Assembly: GCA_020850415.1 (NCBI GenBank)
Contig: JADZER010000050.1
Coordinates: forward strand, 1-64,000
Reading direction: 5' to 3'
Source of the DNA: Phycisphaerales bacterium
GTDB taxonomy: Bacteria; Planctomycetota; Phycisphaerae; Phycisphaerales; UBA1924
Length of the DNA stretch: 64,000 bases
Every line of letters starts with the position of its first letter. Position 1 is the first letter of the stretch. This document shows positions 25,167 to 37,900 of the stretch, one piece after another. A model generated the notes under the pieces. That model saw only the letters and a list, made by a program, of their open reading frames with translations, was not told the DNA's origin and searched no databases. The translations under genes were made by a program, and so were the position numbers.

Positions 25167-25631
25167 ATGGCAGTCAGGCTCGGCGATGTATTGATCAGCC
25201 TCGGCGCCCTGGTGGATTGGCAGCGCGACACCATCGCCGCGGCCCAGGCCCGAACCGGACGCCCGTTCGGGGTGCTCGCCGAGGAGATGTTCGGGGTCTC
25301 GCCCCAGGCGGTGGAGCGCGCCTGGGCCGTCCAGTACGCCCAGATGGCCGGGCGGGTGGACCTTGAGGCCGAGCCCGCGGACGAGGAGGTCCTGCCGCTG
25401 GTCGAGCGCCGCCAGGCGTGGCAGTTCCAGATCGTGCCCCTCCGGATGGAACGGGGCTGCCTGATCGCGGTCACGAGCGTTGAGCACCTGGCCAAGGCGA
25501 TGCGGTTCGCCGGCTGGGCCCTCGGCGGCGAGGTCGCGTTCGTCCTGGCTGATCAGGACCAATTGGTCGCCAAACTCGGCGAGGCCTACCCGCTCCCCGG
25601 CGGCATGGACGCCGTGCGCCGATGCGCCTGA
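25167..25631 (+). CDS. Stand-alone GspE N-terminal (MshEN-like) domain protein
   Basis: A 154-residue protein resembling the N-terminal regulatory domain of GspE/PilB/MshE ATPases: VRLGDVLISLGALVDWQRDTIAAAQ with GRPFGVLAEEM, then LPLVERRQAWQFQIVPLRME and LIAVTSVEHL. MshEN domains use the RLGxxL...L pattern to bind cyclic-di-GMP in some proteins. Because the ATPase at 22.6 kb carries FHA in this place, this free domain may work with it in trans; this is inference. ATG 25167 follows GGGAGGAA; the upstream ATG 25152 has no such site. rimO starts 47 bp downstream. Confidence 0.82.
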   Translation: MAVRLGDVLISLGALVDWQRDTIAAAQARTGRPFGVLAEEMFGVSPQAVERAWAVQYAQMAGRVDLEAEPADEEVLPLVERRQAWQFQIVPLRMERGCLIAVTSVEHLAKAMRFAGWALGGEVAFVLADQDQLVAKLGEAYPLPGGMDAVRRCA

Positions 25632-25678
25632 ACCCCGGGTGCCGATGGGGACCCCCGGGCGGCTAGCATCCCCCGCCC

Positions 25679-27397
25679 ATGCCCCAGCCCAGCACCCAGA
25701 ACCCCGACGCCCAGCCCGAGCTGCGCACCGTCTCCTTCGTCAGCCTCGGCTGCCCGAAGAACCTCGTCGATTCGGAGAAGATGCTCGGCCTGCTCGCCGA
25801 GGACGGGCTGATCCCGGTCTCCTACGACCCTTCGGCGCACGACTGGGAGCACGACGACGCCGAGGGCGTTGAGGGCAGGTCCGGCGCCCGCGACGCCACC
25901 GTCGACCCGGGCATCGAGCCCGCCGATGTCGTCGTCATCAATACCTGCGGCTTCCTCGAGGCCAGCAAGGACGAGTCGCTCGCCGTCATCAAGGACGCCG
26001 TCCGCGCCAAGCAGGCCGGGCTGGTCAAGCGGGTCGTCGTCGCCGGGTGCCTGGTCCAGCGACACCGCGCCAAGATGCTCGAGTGGGAGCCCGGCATCGA
26101 CGCGATGGTGGGGGTGTTCGACCGGGACAAGGTGATCGAGGCCGTGCGGGGCGCGCCCGCAGGACGCCAGGAAGCGCTCGGCGCCGAGGGCCAGCCGAAA
26201 TACTGGATCGCCGGCAACGCCCTGCAGGCCGCCAAGGACCGGGGCATGCCGACCGTCGGCCTCACCGTCCAGGGGAAGGACGGCAAGGGGCTCGGCTATT
26301 TCGAGGACGACTCGGCGCGGCTCAGGCTGACGCCGCGCCACTACGCGTACCTGCGCATCAGCGAGGGGTGCAACCAGGCGTGCGCGTTCTGCACGATCCC
26401 CAGCATCCGCGGCAAGATGCGCTCCAAGCCGCTCGACCGCATCGTCGCCGAGGCCCGCGAGCTGATCGCCGACGGGGCCTTCGAGCTGAACCTCATCGGA
26501 CAGGACACGACCAGCTACGGCGACGACATCGGCGCGGGCTGGTCCGGCGGCGCCGGGGGCCTGCCCGAGCTCCTCGACCAGCTCGACCGGGCCGTCGCCG
26601 CGACGAGCTCCCCCGCCTGGCTCCGCCTCATGTACGCCTACCCCAGCAACTTCCGCGACGAGTTCATCGACGCCTTCGCCGAGATCGCCTCGCGCGGGCG
26701 TCTGCTGCCCTACATCGACATCCCGCTCCAGCACGCCAGCCAGCGCATGCTCGACGCGATGCGCCGCCATGTCTCGGCCGAGCAGCAGCGCGAGCTGATG
26801 CACACGCTCCGCGAGCGCGTCCCCGGCATGGCCATCCGGACCACCTTCATCTCCGGCTTCCCCGGCGAGACCGAGGCCGACCACGAGGCCCTGCTCGAGT
26901 TCATCGACGAGATCGGCTTCGACGCCGTCGGGGTCTTCGAGTACTCCCGCGAGCCCGGCACCCCCGCCGGCACGATGGAGGCCGACCCCGCGCTCGCCGT
27001 CGACGCCGAGACCAAGCACCGGCGCAAGGGCGAGATCCTCGAGCTCCAGCAGGAGATCGCGTTCGAGCAGGCCGAGTTCCTCGCCGGCGCGTTCGACGAG
27101 GCCGACCCCATCAATACCGGCCACCGCTTCGATGTCCTCATCGATGGTGGCACGGCTCTCCGAGCCGTGGATCAAGAGGCCAAGGCTCACGGCTCGGAGA
27201 GCCGTGCCACCATGTACCAGGGGCGCACCTACTTCCAGGCCCCCTCGATCGACGCGGTCACCTATGTCCAGAGCCGCCAACGCCTGAGCCCCGGCGAGCT
27301 GGTCCGCTGCGTCGTCGTCGCCAGCGATGGGTACGACCTGATCGCGAAGCCCGTCGACGAGATCGAGAAGAAGCTGAGCCTGAGCGTCCTGCGCTGA
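25679..27397 (+). CDS. rimO: Ribosomal protein S12 methylthiotransferase RimO
   Basis: A radical-SAM enzyme that adds a methylthio group to an Asp of ribosomal protein S12. The N-terminal UPF0004 domain has VSLGCPKNLVDSE, NTCGF and VVAGCLVQR (three Cys for the auxiliary cluster); the radical-SAM motif CNQACAFC is at about 231-238. The C-terminal TRAM domain runs from FDVLIDG to the end. At 572 residues it exceeds the usual ~440-470: there is extra sequence in the first domain (DWEHDDAEGVEG..., about 55-75) and in 170-215, and a 22-residue repeat-coded insertion in TRAM at 490-511. A TAGCAT box lies 9 nt before the ATG. Confidence 0.95.
   Translation: MPQPSTQNPDAQPELRTVSFVSLGCPKNLVDSEKMLGLLAEDGLIPVSYDPSAHDWEHDDAEGVEGRSGARDATVDPGIEPADVVVINTCGFLEASKDESLAVIKDAVRAKQAGLVKRVVVAGCLVQRHRAKMLEWEPGIDAMVGVFDRDKVIEAVRGAPAGRQEALGAEGQPKYWIAGNALQAAKDRGMPTVGLTVQGKDGKGLGYFEDDSARLRLTPRHYAYLRISEGCNQACAFCTIPSIRGKMRSKPLDRIVAEARELIADGAFELNLIGQDTTSYGDDIGAGWSGGAGGLPELLDQLDRAVAATSSPAWLRLMYAYPSNFRDEFIDAFAEIASRGRLLPYIDIPLQHASQRMLDAMRRHVSAEQQRELMHTLRERVPGMAIRTTFISGFPGETEADHEALLEFIDEIGFDAVGVFEYSREPGTPAGTMEADPALAVDAETKHRRKGEILELQQEIAFEQAEFLAGAFDEADPINTGHRFDVLIDGGTALRAVDQEAKAHGSESRATMYQGRTYFQAPSIDAVTYVQSRQRLSPGELVRCVVVASDGYDLIAKPVDEIEKKLSLSVLR
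27146..27211. repeat. Family A palindromic element inside rimO (66 bp)
   Basis: A perfect 24-bp inverted repeat (27146-27169 and 27188-27211) around an 18-base loop. In frame it reads GGTALRAV...HGSESRAT. It falls in a TRAM-domain loop between IDG and YQGRTYFQAP. Confidence 0.97.
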
Positions 27398-27410
27398 ACC
27401 ACGCTTTGAT

Positions 27411-27537
27411 TCACCACAGAGGACACAGAGGACACAGAGGAACGCAGGGGGAGCAAGGCCGGGGACGAACGGGTGTGCGCGGCCTTGAGACAACGGCGGC
27501 GGTCTTCCTCTGTGTGACTCTGTGTCCTCTGTGGTGA
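27411..27537. repeat. Family C palindromic element downstream of rimO
   Basis: Arms TCACCACAGAGGACACAGAG... (27411-27441) and the complement (27506-27537) differ by about one base and enclose 64 bp. It could act as a terminator-like hairpin for rimO, but has no T-run. A second copy is nested at 41.6-41.9 kb. Confidence 0.92.
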
Positions 27538-27561
27538 GACTGCTTTTCAGGAGTCCAGACC

Positions 27562-28095
27562 ATGACCACCCGCTCCGAAATCCTCGCCCGCATGATCGGG
27601 GCCTCAGTCCCCCTCACCACCCGGTACTTCGCCGGCTTCACCGACGCCAACCGCGCCGCGCAGCTCCCGGGCCTGCCCAACCACTTCGCCTGGACGCTCG
27701 GGCACTGCTCGCTCACCATGCACCGCCTGGCCGAGCGCCTCGACGGCCGGGCGCTGCCCGAGTCTGACTTCCAGCCCGGCGTGCAGCGTGCCGAGGGCTC
27801 GGCGCCGATGCGGTTCGGCACCGAGGGTGTCGCGTTCAACTCCGTGCCGTCGGGTGACGCGGGCGCGTACCCGACGGTCGCTCGGTGCATCGAGGTCTTC
27901 GAGGGGGCCTGCGCCCGCCTCGGCGCGGCGGTCCGCGGCGCCACCGACCAGCAGCTCGACGCCATGCAGCCCTGGGGCGCCGCCCAGCTCCCCATGGCCG
28001 ACCTGATCCTCCGCATCACCCTGCACAACGCCATGCACAGCGGCCAGCTCGTGGACCTCCGCCGGGGTCTGGGCCTGGGCCGGGTCATCGGCTGA
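27562..28095 (+). CDS. DinB-family metal-binding protein
   Basis: A 177-residue four-helix DinB/YfiT-like protein. Possible metal-ligand histidines lie in WTLGHCSLTMHRL (about residues 49-55) and in the late helix ITLHNAMHSGQLVDLRR. Such proteins are often thiol-dependent transferases (bacillithiol, mycothiol or glutathione) or of unknown role; here the function is unknown. The gene stands between two palindromic repeats and is convergent with carB. Confidence 0.82.
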   Translation: MTTRSEILARMIGASVPLTTRYFAGFTDANRAAQLPGLPNHFAWTLGHCSLTMHRLAERLDGRALPESDFQPGVQRAEGSAPMRFGTEGVAFNSVPSGDAGAYPTVARCIEVFEGACARLGAAVRGATDQQLDAMQPWGAAQLPMADLILRITLHNAMHSGQLVDLRRGLGLGRVIG

Positions 28096-28105
28096 TCTGG
28101 ATCAG

Positions 28106-28213
28106 GGTGCCACGGCTCTGTGCCCCGCGGCTTTGTGTGCCACGGCTCTGTGAGCCGTGCCCGTGGCCATCGCGCTCCCGCAGGGCCCGCACGGCCGGCA
28201 CGGCCGTGGCACA
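28106..28213. repeat. Degenerate family A-like repeats between DinB gene and carB
   Basis: GGTGCCACGGCTCTGTG, TGCCACGGCTCTGTGAGCCG and a final CGGCCGTGGCAC resemble decayed family A arms. They fill the 143-bp gap between the convergent genes. Confidence 0.65.
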
Positions 28214-28238
28214 CGCCCGGGCACGCGCCCGCGCCCGG

Positions 28239-31949
<3,711 letters not shown>

Positions 31950-32149
31950 TGGGGCTCCCAGGGGGGGCGGGTGTAGCTGCTCGGACACCCTCCCGGGCAC
32001 GGCCGCGGCCGGCCCGGTGGGGCGCAAACTCCTAGAGCGTAGGGAGCACCCCCCCGCCAGACAATCTAGGGCGGCCTCCGGCGAGCCCGGGTTGACCCTT
32101 GCCCGCATGGGTGTCCCGAACGGCTCACCCTGATTCCCCGACTACGGAC

Positions 32150-32178
32150 TTGACGCCCCCCCCCTCCCCGTGTACCTT
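32150..32178 (+). promoter_or_regulatory. Strong sigma-70-type promoter of the low-GC cassette
   Basis: TTGACG at 32150-32155, a 17-bp spacer and TACCTT at 32173-32178, only six bases before ATG 32185. This is among the best matches to the vegetative consensus in the window and predicts a leaderless or nearly leaderless message. Confidence 0.7.
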
Positions 32179-32184
32179 GCCGCC

Positions 32185-33339
32185 ATGGGACTCGGGCGGA
32201 CTCCATGCTCATTGCGTTTCGGGACGCCGACATTGACGGCTATTGCCATGGCTTTGGCCCTGGCGTTCTGTTCAACCGCGATTGCGCAACCCTCCGGCGA
32301 CCTCGATTGGTTCAAGCGCCGCTGGGATCTGGCCGCCTCTTGGGAGATCCCAGACAACACTTATGTCGAGTACACTGTCGAGACGTTCTATGAAGTGAGC
32401 GAGGCGGAGGTCCGCCAGATCGCCCGGGAGATTGAAGGGCATCCGCAGCATCCCCGACGCCAGGAGTATGCACGCAAGCAGCTGCTGCTGGAGTCCGGGG
32501 GTGTGGTGCGGGAAGATGTTCGCGGATGGTGGACAGATCGTGGCTGGCGGCTCTCGCGGGATATTCGAGAGGGCAGTGACTCAGGTTTCACGGACACCGT
32601 CGTCACCGCGCGGACAGCTTGGCGCCGCACGCCAGACGCGATGGTGCTCGCCGACCCGACTGAGTCCAATGCGAGGTTCGATCATTGGCGTGACGGCGTG
32701 GCGTTGCGCGAGGCGCTCGTCGGGTTCTCTATCGGGGGCTTGGGATACGAGGCAACCACACCGATCCGGTACAGGCCGGCGGGCGCAGAGAGGAATGCCG
32801 ACGGAGGTTGGATCGCAACCATCCAGGATGAGGAGGGCGCTCGGGTCAAGGAGATTCACGGCTCGACGGAGGGTGAATACCTACTGGTTGATCAGATCGA
32901 ATTGGTCAAGTCTGGCGGGATGCCGGTCATCATTGATAAGAGGCGCCGGTTTTCCGAATGGTACGATGAGGAGTACCTGGGCCGGCCGGTAGCCCATATT
33001 GTCGAGGTATTTGATGACCAAGGAACGCTTCGCTCTCGCCAGACCTTGCGAACATTGCGACAAATCGACAAGTCACAGGCGTTTGGGCTTGTAGCAGCAA
33101 TCCCCGACGAAGAACACCCTGACCCCATCCGGGATGCGATGTCTCCGAGTGTCGTGACGGATGCCAGGGCGGGACGAGAAACGGTGACAATCGAACACGA
33201 GGGTGCACGCGAGGTGATGCCGCTTCCGGGGGCCATCCCGCAGCAATCAAGGAGAGCATTGCGGTATGTGGGGTGGACTTTGCTGGCGGTCGGAGTGATG
33301 GTGGTTGTGGCTTGGCGGATTCGGCGCACCGCTCGGTGA
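32185..33339 (+). CDS. Exported, C-terminally membrane-anchored protein of unknown function
   Basis: No family recognised. The 384-residue product has a signal peptide (about 1-34, cut near STAIA-QPS), a ~310-residue extracytoplasmic part rich in W, R and E, and one C-terminal membrane helix (WTLLAVGVMVVVAWRIRR). This architecture, with a short basic cytoplasmic end, suits a surface or periplasmic anchored protein. It is the first gene of a four-gene run with lower GC content than the rest of the window. The putative -10 box makes ATG 32185 more likely than the GTG at 32170. Confidence 0.82.
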   Translation: MGLGRTPCSLRFGTPTLTAIAMALALAFCSTAIAQPSGDLDWFKRRWDLAASWEIPDNTYVEYTVETFYEVSEAEVRQIAREIEGHPQHPRRQEYARKQLLLESGGVVREDVRGWWTDRGWRLSRDIREGSDSGFTDTVVTARTAWRRTPDAMVLADPTESNARFDHWRDGVALREALVGFSIGGLGYEATTPIRYRPAGAERNADGGWIATIQDEEGARVKEIHGSTEGEYLLVDQIELVKSGGMPVIIDKRRRFSEWYDEEYLGRPVAHIVEVFDDQGTLRSRQTLRTLRQIDKSQAFGLVAAIPDEEHPDPIRDAMSPSVVTDARAGRETVTIEHEGAREVMPLPGAIPQQSRRALRYVGWTLLAVGVMVVVAWRIRRTAR

Positions 33340-33372
33340 GCAGTCTCTTTGCGAAACAGGAGTGAAGTGGCA

Positions 33373-33753
33373 ATGAACAGGCAGACCCTCTCAGCGGCGG
33401 TTTGGGCTATCTCCATTGTGTCCGGTGTGGCGGTGGCGGCGGACCTCTGCTTCCACCTTGAGCCGGTGGCGCAAGGGTGTTCCCTGTCCTCATGGGAACT
33501 GACCTCGGGGCAGTGCATCTACTCAACCACGACGGACCTGCAGGTCCAGCAAGTGGTTAGTTCGGAGACGGAGTCGGGCCGGGTGACGAGCACCACAACG
33601 ATGACCGTCGTCTGCCTTCGCACGATTGGGTACATCGATTCCAACGGTCAGTGTTCCACGAACGGGTGGTCGGGGACTGATGAGACTAGCACGCTTCAGG
33701 GGTCGATCTCAGGCAACAAGTGCAACACGCAGCCGGGTGGCGGGCCGTTCTGA
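33373..33753 (+). CDS. Small exported six-cysteine protein
   Basis: No family recognised. The 126-residue product has a signal peptide (about 1-22, ending VAVAA), and the mature part contains exactly six cysteines (after ADL, QG, GQ, VV, GQ and NK), enough for three disulfides, in a Ser/Thr/Gly-rich chain. AGGAG lies 10 nt before the ATG. Its stop is separated by one base from the next gene's ATG, so it is translated with the MauE-like protein; that pairing suggests oxidative folding, as inference. Confidence 0.75.
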   Translation: MNRQTLSAAVWAISIVSGVAVAADLCFHLEPVAQGCSLSSWELTSGQCIYSTTTDLQVQQVVSSETESGRVTSTTTMTVVCLRTIGYIDSNGQCSTNGWSGTDETSTLQGSISGNKCNTQPGGGPF

Positions 33754-33754
33754 G

Positions 33755-34228
33755 ATGCTGCCGTCAGTCTCGACCCGATCCCGGCTCGCTCAGTGGAGCG
33801 GTGCGGTGGCGGTGTGCATTCTCGGGATTGCCGCATCGCTGAAGCTTCTCGATCTGGGCGAGTTTGCGGATGTCGTACGGACTTGGTCGATGGTTCCGCG
33901 ATGGATGGTGTATCCGGTAGCAATCGCGGTGCCTGTGTCGGAATTGCTGGTGGCAGGAGCTTGGTTTGCGGGCGCCCCCCGTCGCGCGGTGTTTGGCGGT
34001 GGGGCTGCGTTGCTCATCGTTGCGACAGCCGCGTATCTGACTGAGTCGCTGGTGGCTTCCCCTCCGCAATGCGGCTGCTTCGGTGGTCTCGCCGTGCCTC
34101 CGAGATGGGAGACAGTGGCAGGAGTGGTGACAAGGAATGGACTGCTGGTTGGCATGCTACTCTGCGCGACGAGAGGGGCGAGCAGAGCCCCAGCCGGGCG
34201 GCGGCACTGTGCGCGAGGAGCCAGATGA
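33755..34228 (+). CDS. MauE/DoxX-like membrane protein
   Basis: A 157-residue protein with four predicted membrane helices. It shows the MauE-like pattern: an early helix with LGIAASLKLLDLGEFADVVRTW, VSELLVAGAWFAG, and a PPQCGCFGGL motif before the last helix. MauE is needed for correct folding of the disulfide-rich methylamine dehydrogenase small subunit; many relatives accompany other exported proteins. The CGC pair could be redox-active. It overlaps the next gene by 4 bp (ATGA). A second relative with the same CGCFG motif is at 48.9 kb. Confidence 0.8.
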   Translation: MLPSVSTRSRLAQWSGAVAVCILGIAASLKLLDLGEFADVVRTWSMVPRWMVYPVAIAVPVSELLVAGAWFAGAPRRAVFGGGAALLIVATAAYLTESLVASPPQCGCFGGLAVPPRWETVAGVVTRNGLLVGMLLCATRGASRAPAGRRHCARGAR

Positions 34229-34935
34229 TGCTCCAACGCCGAGCTTTCTCGCTCATTGAAGTGTTAGTGGTGGTTGCGATCGTTGGCGTGCTTGTGGGAC
34301 TTGCTGCACCGGCGCTCCACCACGCTCGCCAGCAGGCCCGGCGCGCGGTGTCGCTGAGCAACATGCGATCGCATATCGCTGTGTTCTCCGAGTACGAGCA
34401 GTCGAACAGCGAATACTACCCGTACTTCACCGACCCGGCTGGTCCGATTGACCTGAAGTACAATGGGCTGGAGATAACCTGCCGGTACTTCGACGCCCAC
34501 TTTCGCTGGTCGGTTGCATTGGCAGACGGGTACTATGACGGCGTTGCACCACACCCATCCCAGTTGGCACCCCGCACCGCGCACATTTGCAGCTATTTTT
34601 ACTCGGCCACATTTCTTGCAGACCCCGAGTATTGGCGATTGGAACAACGCACCGGTCCAGAGCAGTGGCGGGCGGTGCGGGCGTTCGAGGTAGTGTACCC
34701 GTCTGAAAAGGCGCTATTCACCGAGGTTGTCCAGACCATCCCTTGGTCGAGATCGACGCTTGTTGAGTATGTCGGCTTGGGCATGGTGGACGGGAGCGCA
34801 AACCACTGGCCACGGTCGCAATGTACCGAACCTGTGTTGGAAGGCGAAGGCCCGTGGGATGGCACAGCGCTTCACCATGGTGTGTTTGGCATGCACACCG
34901 TCGGCGGTGTCACCGGACGGGATGTGACGAGATAG
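34225..34935 (+). CDS. Prepilin-type N-terminal protein
   Basis: A 236-residue pilin-like protein. The leader is very short (MMLQRRA), followed by FSLIEVLVVVAIVGVLVGLAAPAL, the N-methylated helix with Glu5 of type IV pilins and pseudopilins. The body begins RAVSLSNMRSHIAVFSEYEQ and includes a few Cys residues. GAGGAG at 34215-34220 serves ATG 34225 or 34228; the two differ by one residue. As last gene of the low-GC cassette it may be exported and oxidised together with the six-Cys protein. Confidence 0.82.
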   Translation: MMLQRRAFSLIEVLVVVAIVGVLVGLAAPALHHARQQARRAVSLSNMRSHIAVFSEYEQSNSEYYPYFTDPAGPIDLKYNGLEITCRYFDAHFRWSVALADGYYDGVAPHPSQLAPRTAHICSYFYSATFLADPEYWRLEQRTGPEQWRAVRAFEVVYPSEKALFTEVVQTIPWSRSTLVEYVGLGMVDGSANHWPRSQCTEPVLEGEGPWDGTALHHGVFGMHTVGGVTGRDVTR

Positions 34936-34942
34936 CAGACAT

Positions 34943-37900
34943 TCATGCCAGCAGCCGCAGCAGATACTCCCCCGTGTAGCTCCCCTTGGTCTTGGCCACC
35001 TGCTCGGGCGTCCCCGTCGCTATCACCCGGCCGCCGTCGTCCCCGCCCTCCGGCCCCAGGTCGATGATCCAGTCCGCGCACTTGATCACATCCAGGTTGT
35101 GCTCGATCACGACCAGCGTGTTCCCCGCGTCCGCCAGCCGGTTGAGCACGGCGATCAGCTTGCGGATGTCCTCGAAATGCAGCCCCGTCGTCGGCTCGTC
35201 CAGGACATACAGCGTCCGCTCCCCGGTCCCCGTGCCGTCGGGCCTCACGCCCTTGCCCAGCTCGGTGGCGAGCTTGATGCGCTGGGCCTCGCCCCCGGAG
35301 AGCTGGGTGCTGGGCTGGCCGAGGGTGATGTAGTCCAGGCCCACCTCGTGCAGGCACTGGACGAACCGCAGGATCTTCGGGTGGTTCTCGAAGAAGCCGA
35401 CGGCCTGCTCGACCGTCATCGCCAGGACATCGGCGATGTTCTTGCCGCGGTAGGTGATCTCGAGCGTCTCGCGGTTGTACCGCCTGCCCTCGCACACCTC
35501 GCACTCGACATAGACATCGGGCAGGAAGTGCATCTCGATCTTCTTGAGCCCCTGGCCCTGGCACGCCTCGCAGCGCCCGCCGCCGCTCTTGGCCGGGACA
35601 TTGAAGCTGAACCGCCCGGGCTGGTAGCCGCGGATCTTGGCCTCCTTGGTCCGGGTGAAGATCTTCCGGACATCGTCGAAGAAGCCGGTGTAGGTCGCGG
35701 GGTTGCTCCGCGGCGTGCGCCCGATCGGGCTCTGGTCCACCTCGATCACGCGGTCGATCCCCTTGAGCCCCGTGATCCGCGCGTGCGCCCCGGGGATCAC
35801 CTTCGCCTTGTTCAGCTCGCGGCAGAGCGCCTGCAGCAGGATGTCGTTCACCAGCGTGCTCTTGCCCGATCCCGAGACCCCCGTCACGCACACCAAGCCC
35901 CCCAGGGGGATCGTCACATCCACCGACTTGAGATTGTTCTCCTTCGCGCCCTTGATGACGATCGACTTCTTCTCGCTGAGCCCGCGCCGGGTCTTGGGCG
36001 TCTCGATCTTCCGCCGCCCGGAGAGATAGTCCCCCGTCAGCGACTCGGCGGCCGCGCACACCTCCGCCACCGTCCCCTGCGCCACCACCCGCCCCCCGTG
36101 CACGCCCGGCCCGGGCCCGATGTCCAGCACATGATCGGCCGAGCGGATCATGTCCTCGTCGTGCTCGACGACCAGCACGGTGTTCCCGATGTCGGTCAGG
36201 TGGCGCAGCGTCCGGATCAGCCGGTCGTTGTCCCGCTGGTGCAGCCCGATCGTCGGCTCGTCGAGCACATAGCACGCCCCGACCAGACCGCTGCCCACCT
36301 GCGTCGCCAGCCGGATCCGCTGGGCCTCGCCGCCCGAGAGCGTCGCGGTCTTGCGGTCGAGCGACAGGTACTCGAGCCCGACGCTGGTGAGGAACCGCAG
36401 CCGGTTGCCCACCTCGCGCATGATCGGCTCGGCGATCCGCTCCTGCTCCTTGCTGAGCTTCAGCCCCTCGATGAACGCGACGGCGTCGTTGATGTTCAGG
36501 CGGCTGAGCTCGGCGATGTTGAGCATCGTCCCGTCCGAGCGCGGGCGCCCGATCACCGTCGCCGAGTGCGCCTTGGCGATGTCCGCCCGGTGCGAGCTCT
36601 CGACCATCACATGCAGCGCCTCGATCCGCAGCCGGTCCCCGTGGCACTCCTGGCAGGGCTTCTGCGACATGAACCCGTTCAGCCACTCCTTGACCGACAC
36701 ATTCTCCGTCGAGTCCCACCACTGCGTGATGTTTGGGATCACCCCCTCGAACACCCGCTTCCCGTGCGACGGCGCCCGCTTCTTCCCCCGCGCCTGAGGC
36801 CCGTCCGCCCCGTACAGCAGCACCTGCCGCTGCTCGGGCGTGAACTCCTTCACGGGCTGCGTGAAGCTCGCCCCGTGCTCCTTGCAGAACTTCCGCAGCT
36901 TGCGGTTGAACCACGCCCGCACCGGCCCGTTCTTCGCCCACGCGACCACCGCCCCCTCGGCCAGGCTCTTCGAGTCGTCCGGGATCACGAGCTGCTCGTC
37001 AAACTCCAGCAGGTTCCCCAGCCCGTGGCAGGTGCCGCACGCCCCGAACGGCGAGTTGAAGCTGAAGAGCCGCGGGCTCAGCTCCTCCAGCGCATACTCC
37101 GGATGCTCCGGATCCGCAAACTTCTCGCTGAAGGCGTGATCGACCCAAGAAGCGACGGAGCGACGGAGCGACGCAGCGACGGAGGGGCCTTCCTCTCGGC
37201 CCCGCTTGCCACTCCCTTCGTCGCTTCGTCGCTTCGTGCCTTCGTCGCTTGAGCCGCCTTCGTTGCCCGACTCCACGCTCACGACGACCGACCCGTCGCC
37301 GAGGCGCAGGGCTTGCTCGATCGACTCCGCGAGGCGCTGGCGTCCCGCGGGGTCGAGCGTGAGGCGATCGATGACGGCCTCGATCGTGTGCTTCTCGTAG
37401 CGGCCGAGGTTGAGCGGGTTCTCGCCCCCGGCGGCCAGGGCCTCACGCAGGTCGACGATCTGCCCGTTCACGCGGGCCCGGGCCCAGCCGTCGCGGTGCA
37501 GCTTCTCGGCGATCTCCTTGTGGTGCCCCTTGATCCCCCGCACGATCGGGGCGAGCACGAGCATCCGGGTGGCACGGCTCTCCGAGCCGTGAGTTTCCGA
37601 TGCCCCGTTTCCGGCTCGGAGAGCCGGGCCACCTGTCATCTGCATCACCCGGTCCACGATCTGGCTCGCCGCCGTCGCCGTGATCGGCACCCCCGACCGC
37701 CCGACCACCGTGCCGTCCTTCTTGGTCTTGACCGGCGCCCAGGAGTACGGCGTCCCGCACCGCGCGTACAGCAGGCGCAGGTAGTCGTAGATCTCCGTCG
37801 TCGTCGCCACGGTCGAGCGCGGGTTGCTGCTCGCCGACCGCTGCTCGATCGCGATGGTGGGGGGGATGCCCTCGATCTCGTCGACATCCGGCTTCTTGAG

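Noticed and set aside
28106..28213. Pseudogene remnant between DinB gene and carB
   Set aside because: The stretch is made of decayed family A-like arms and shows no protein similarity.
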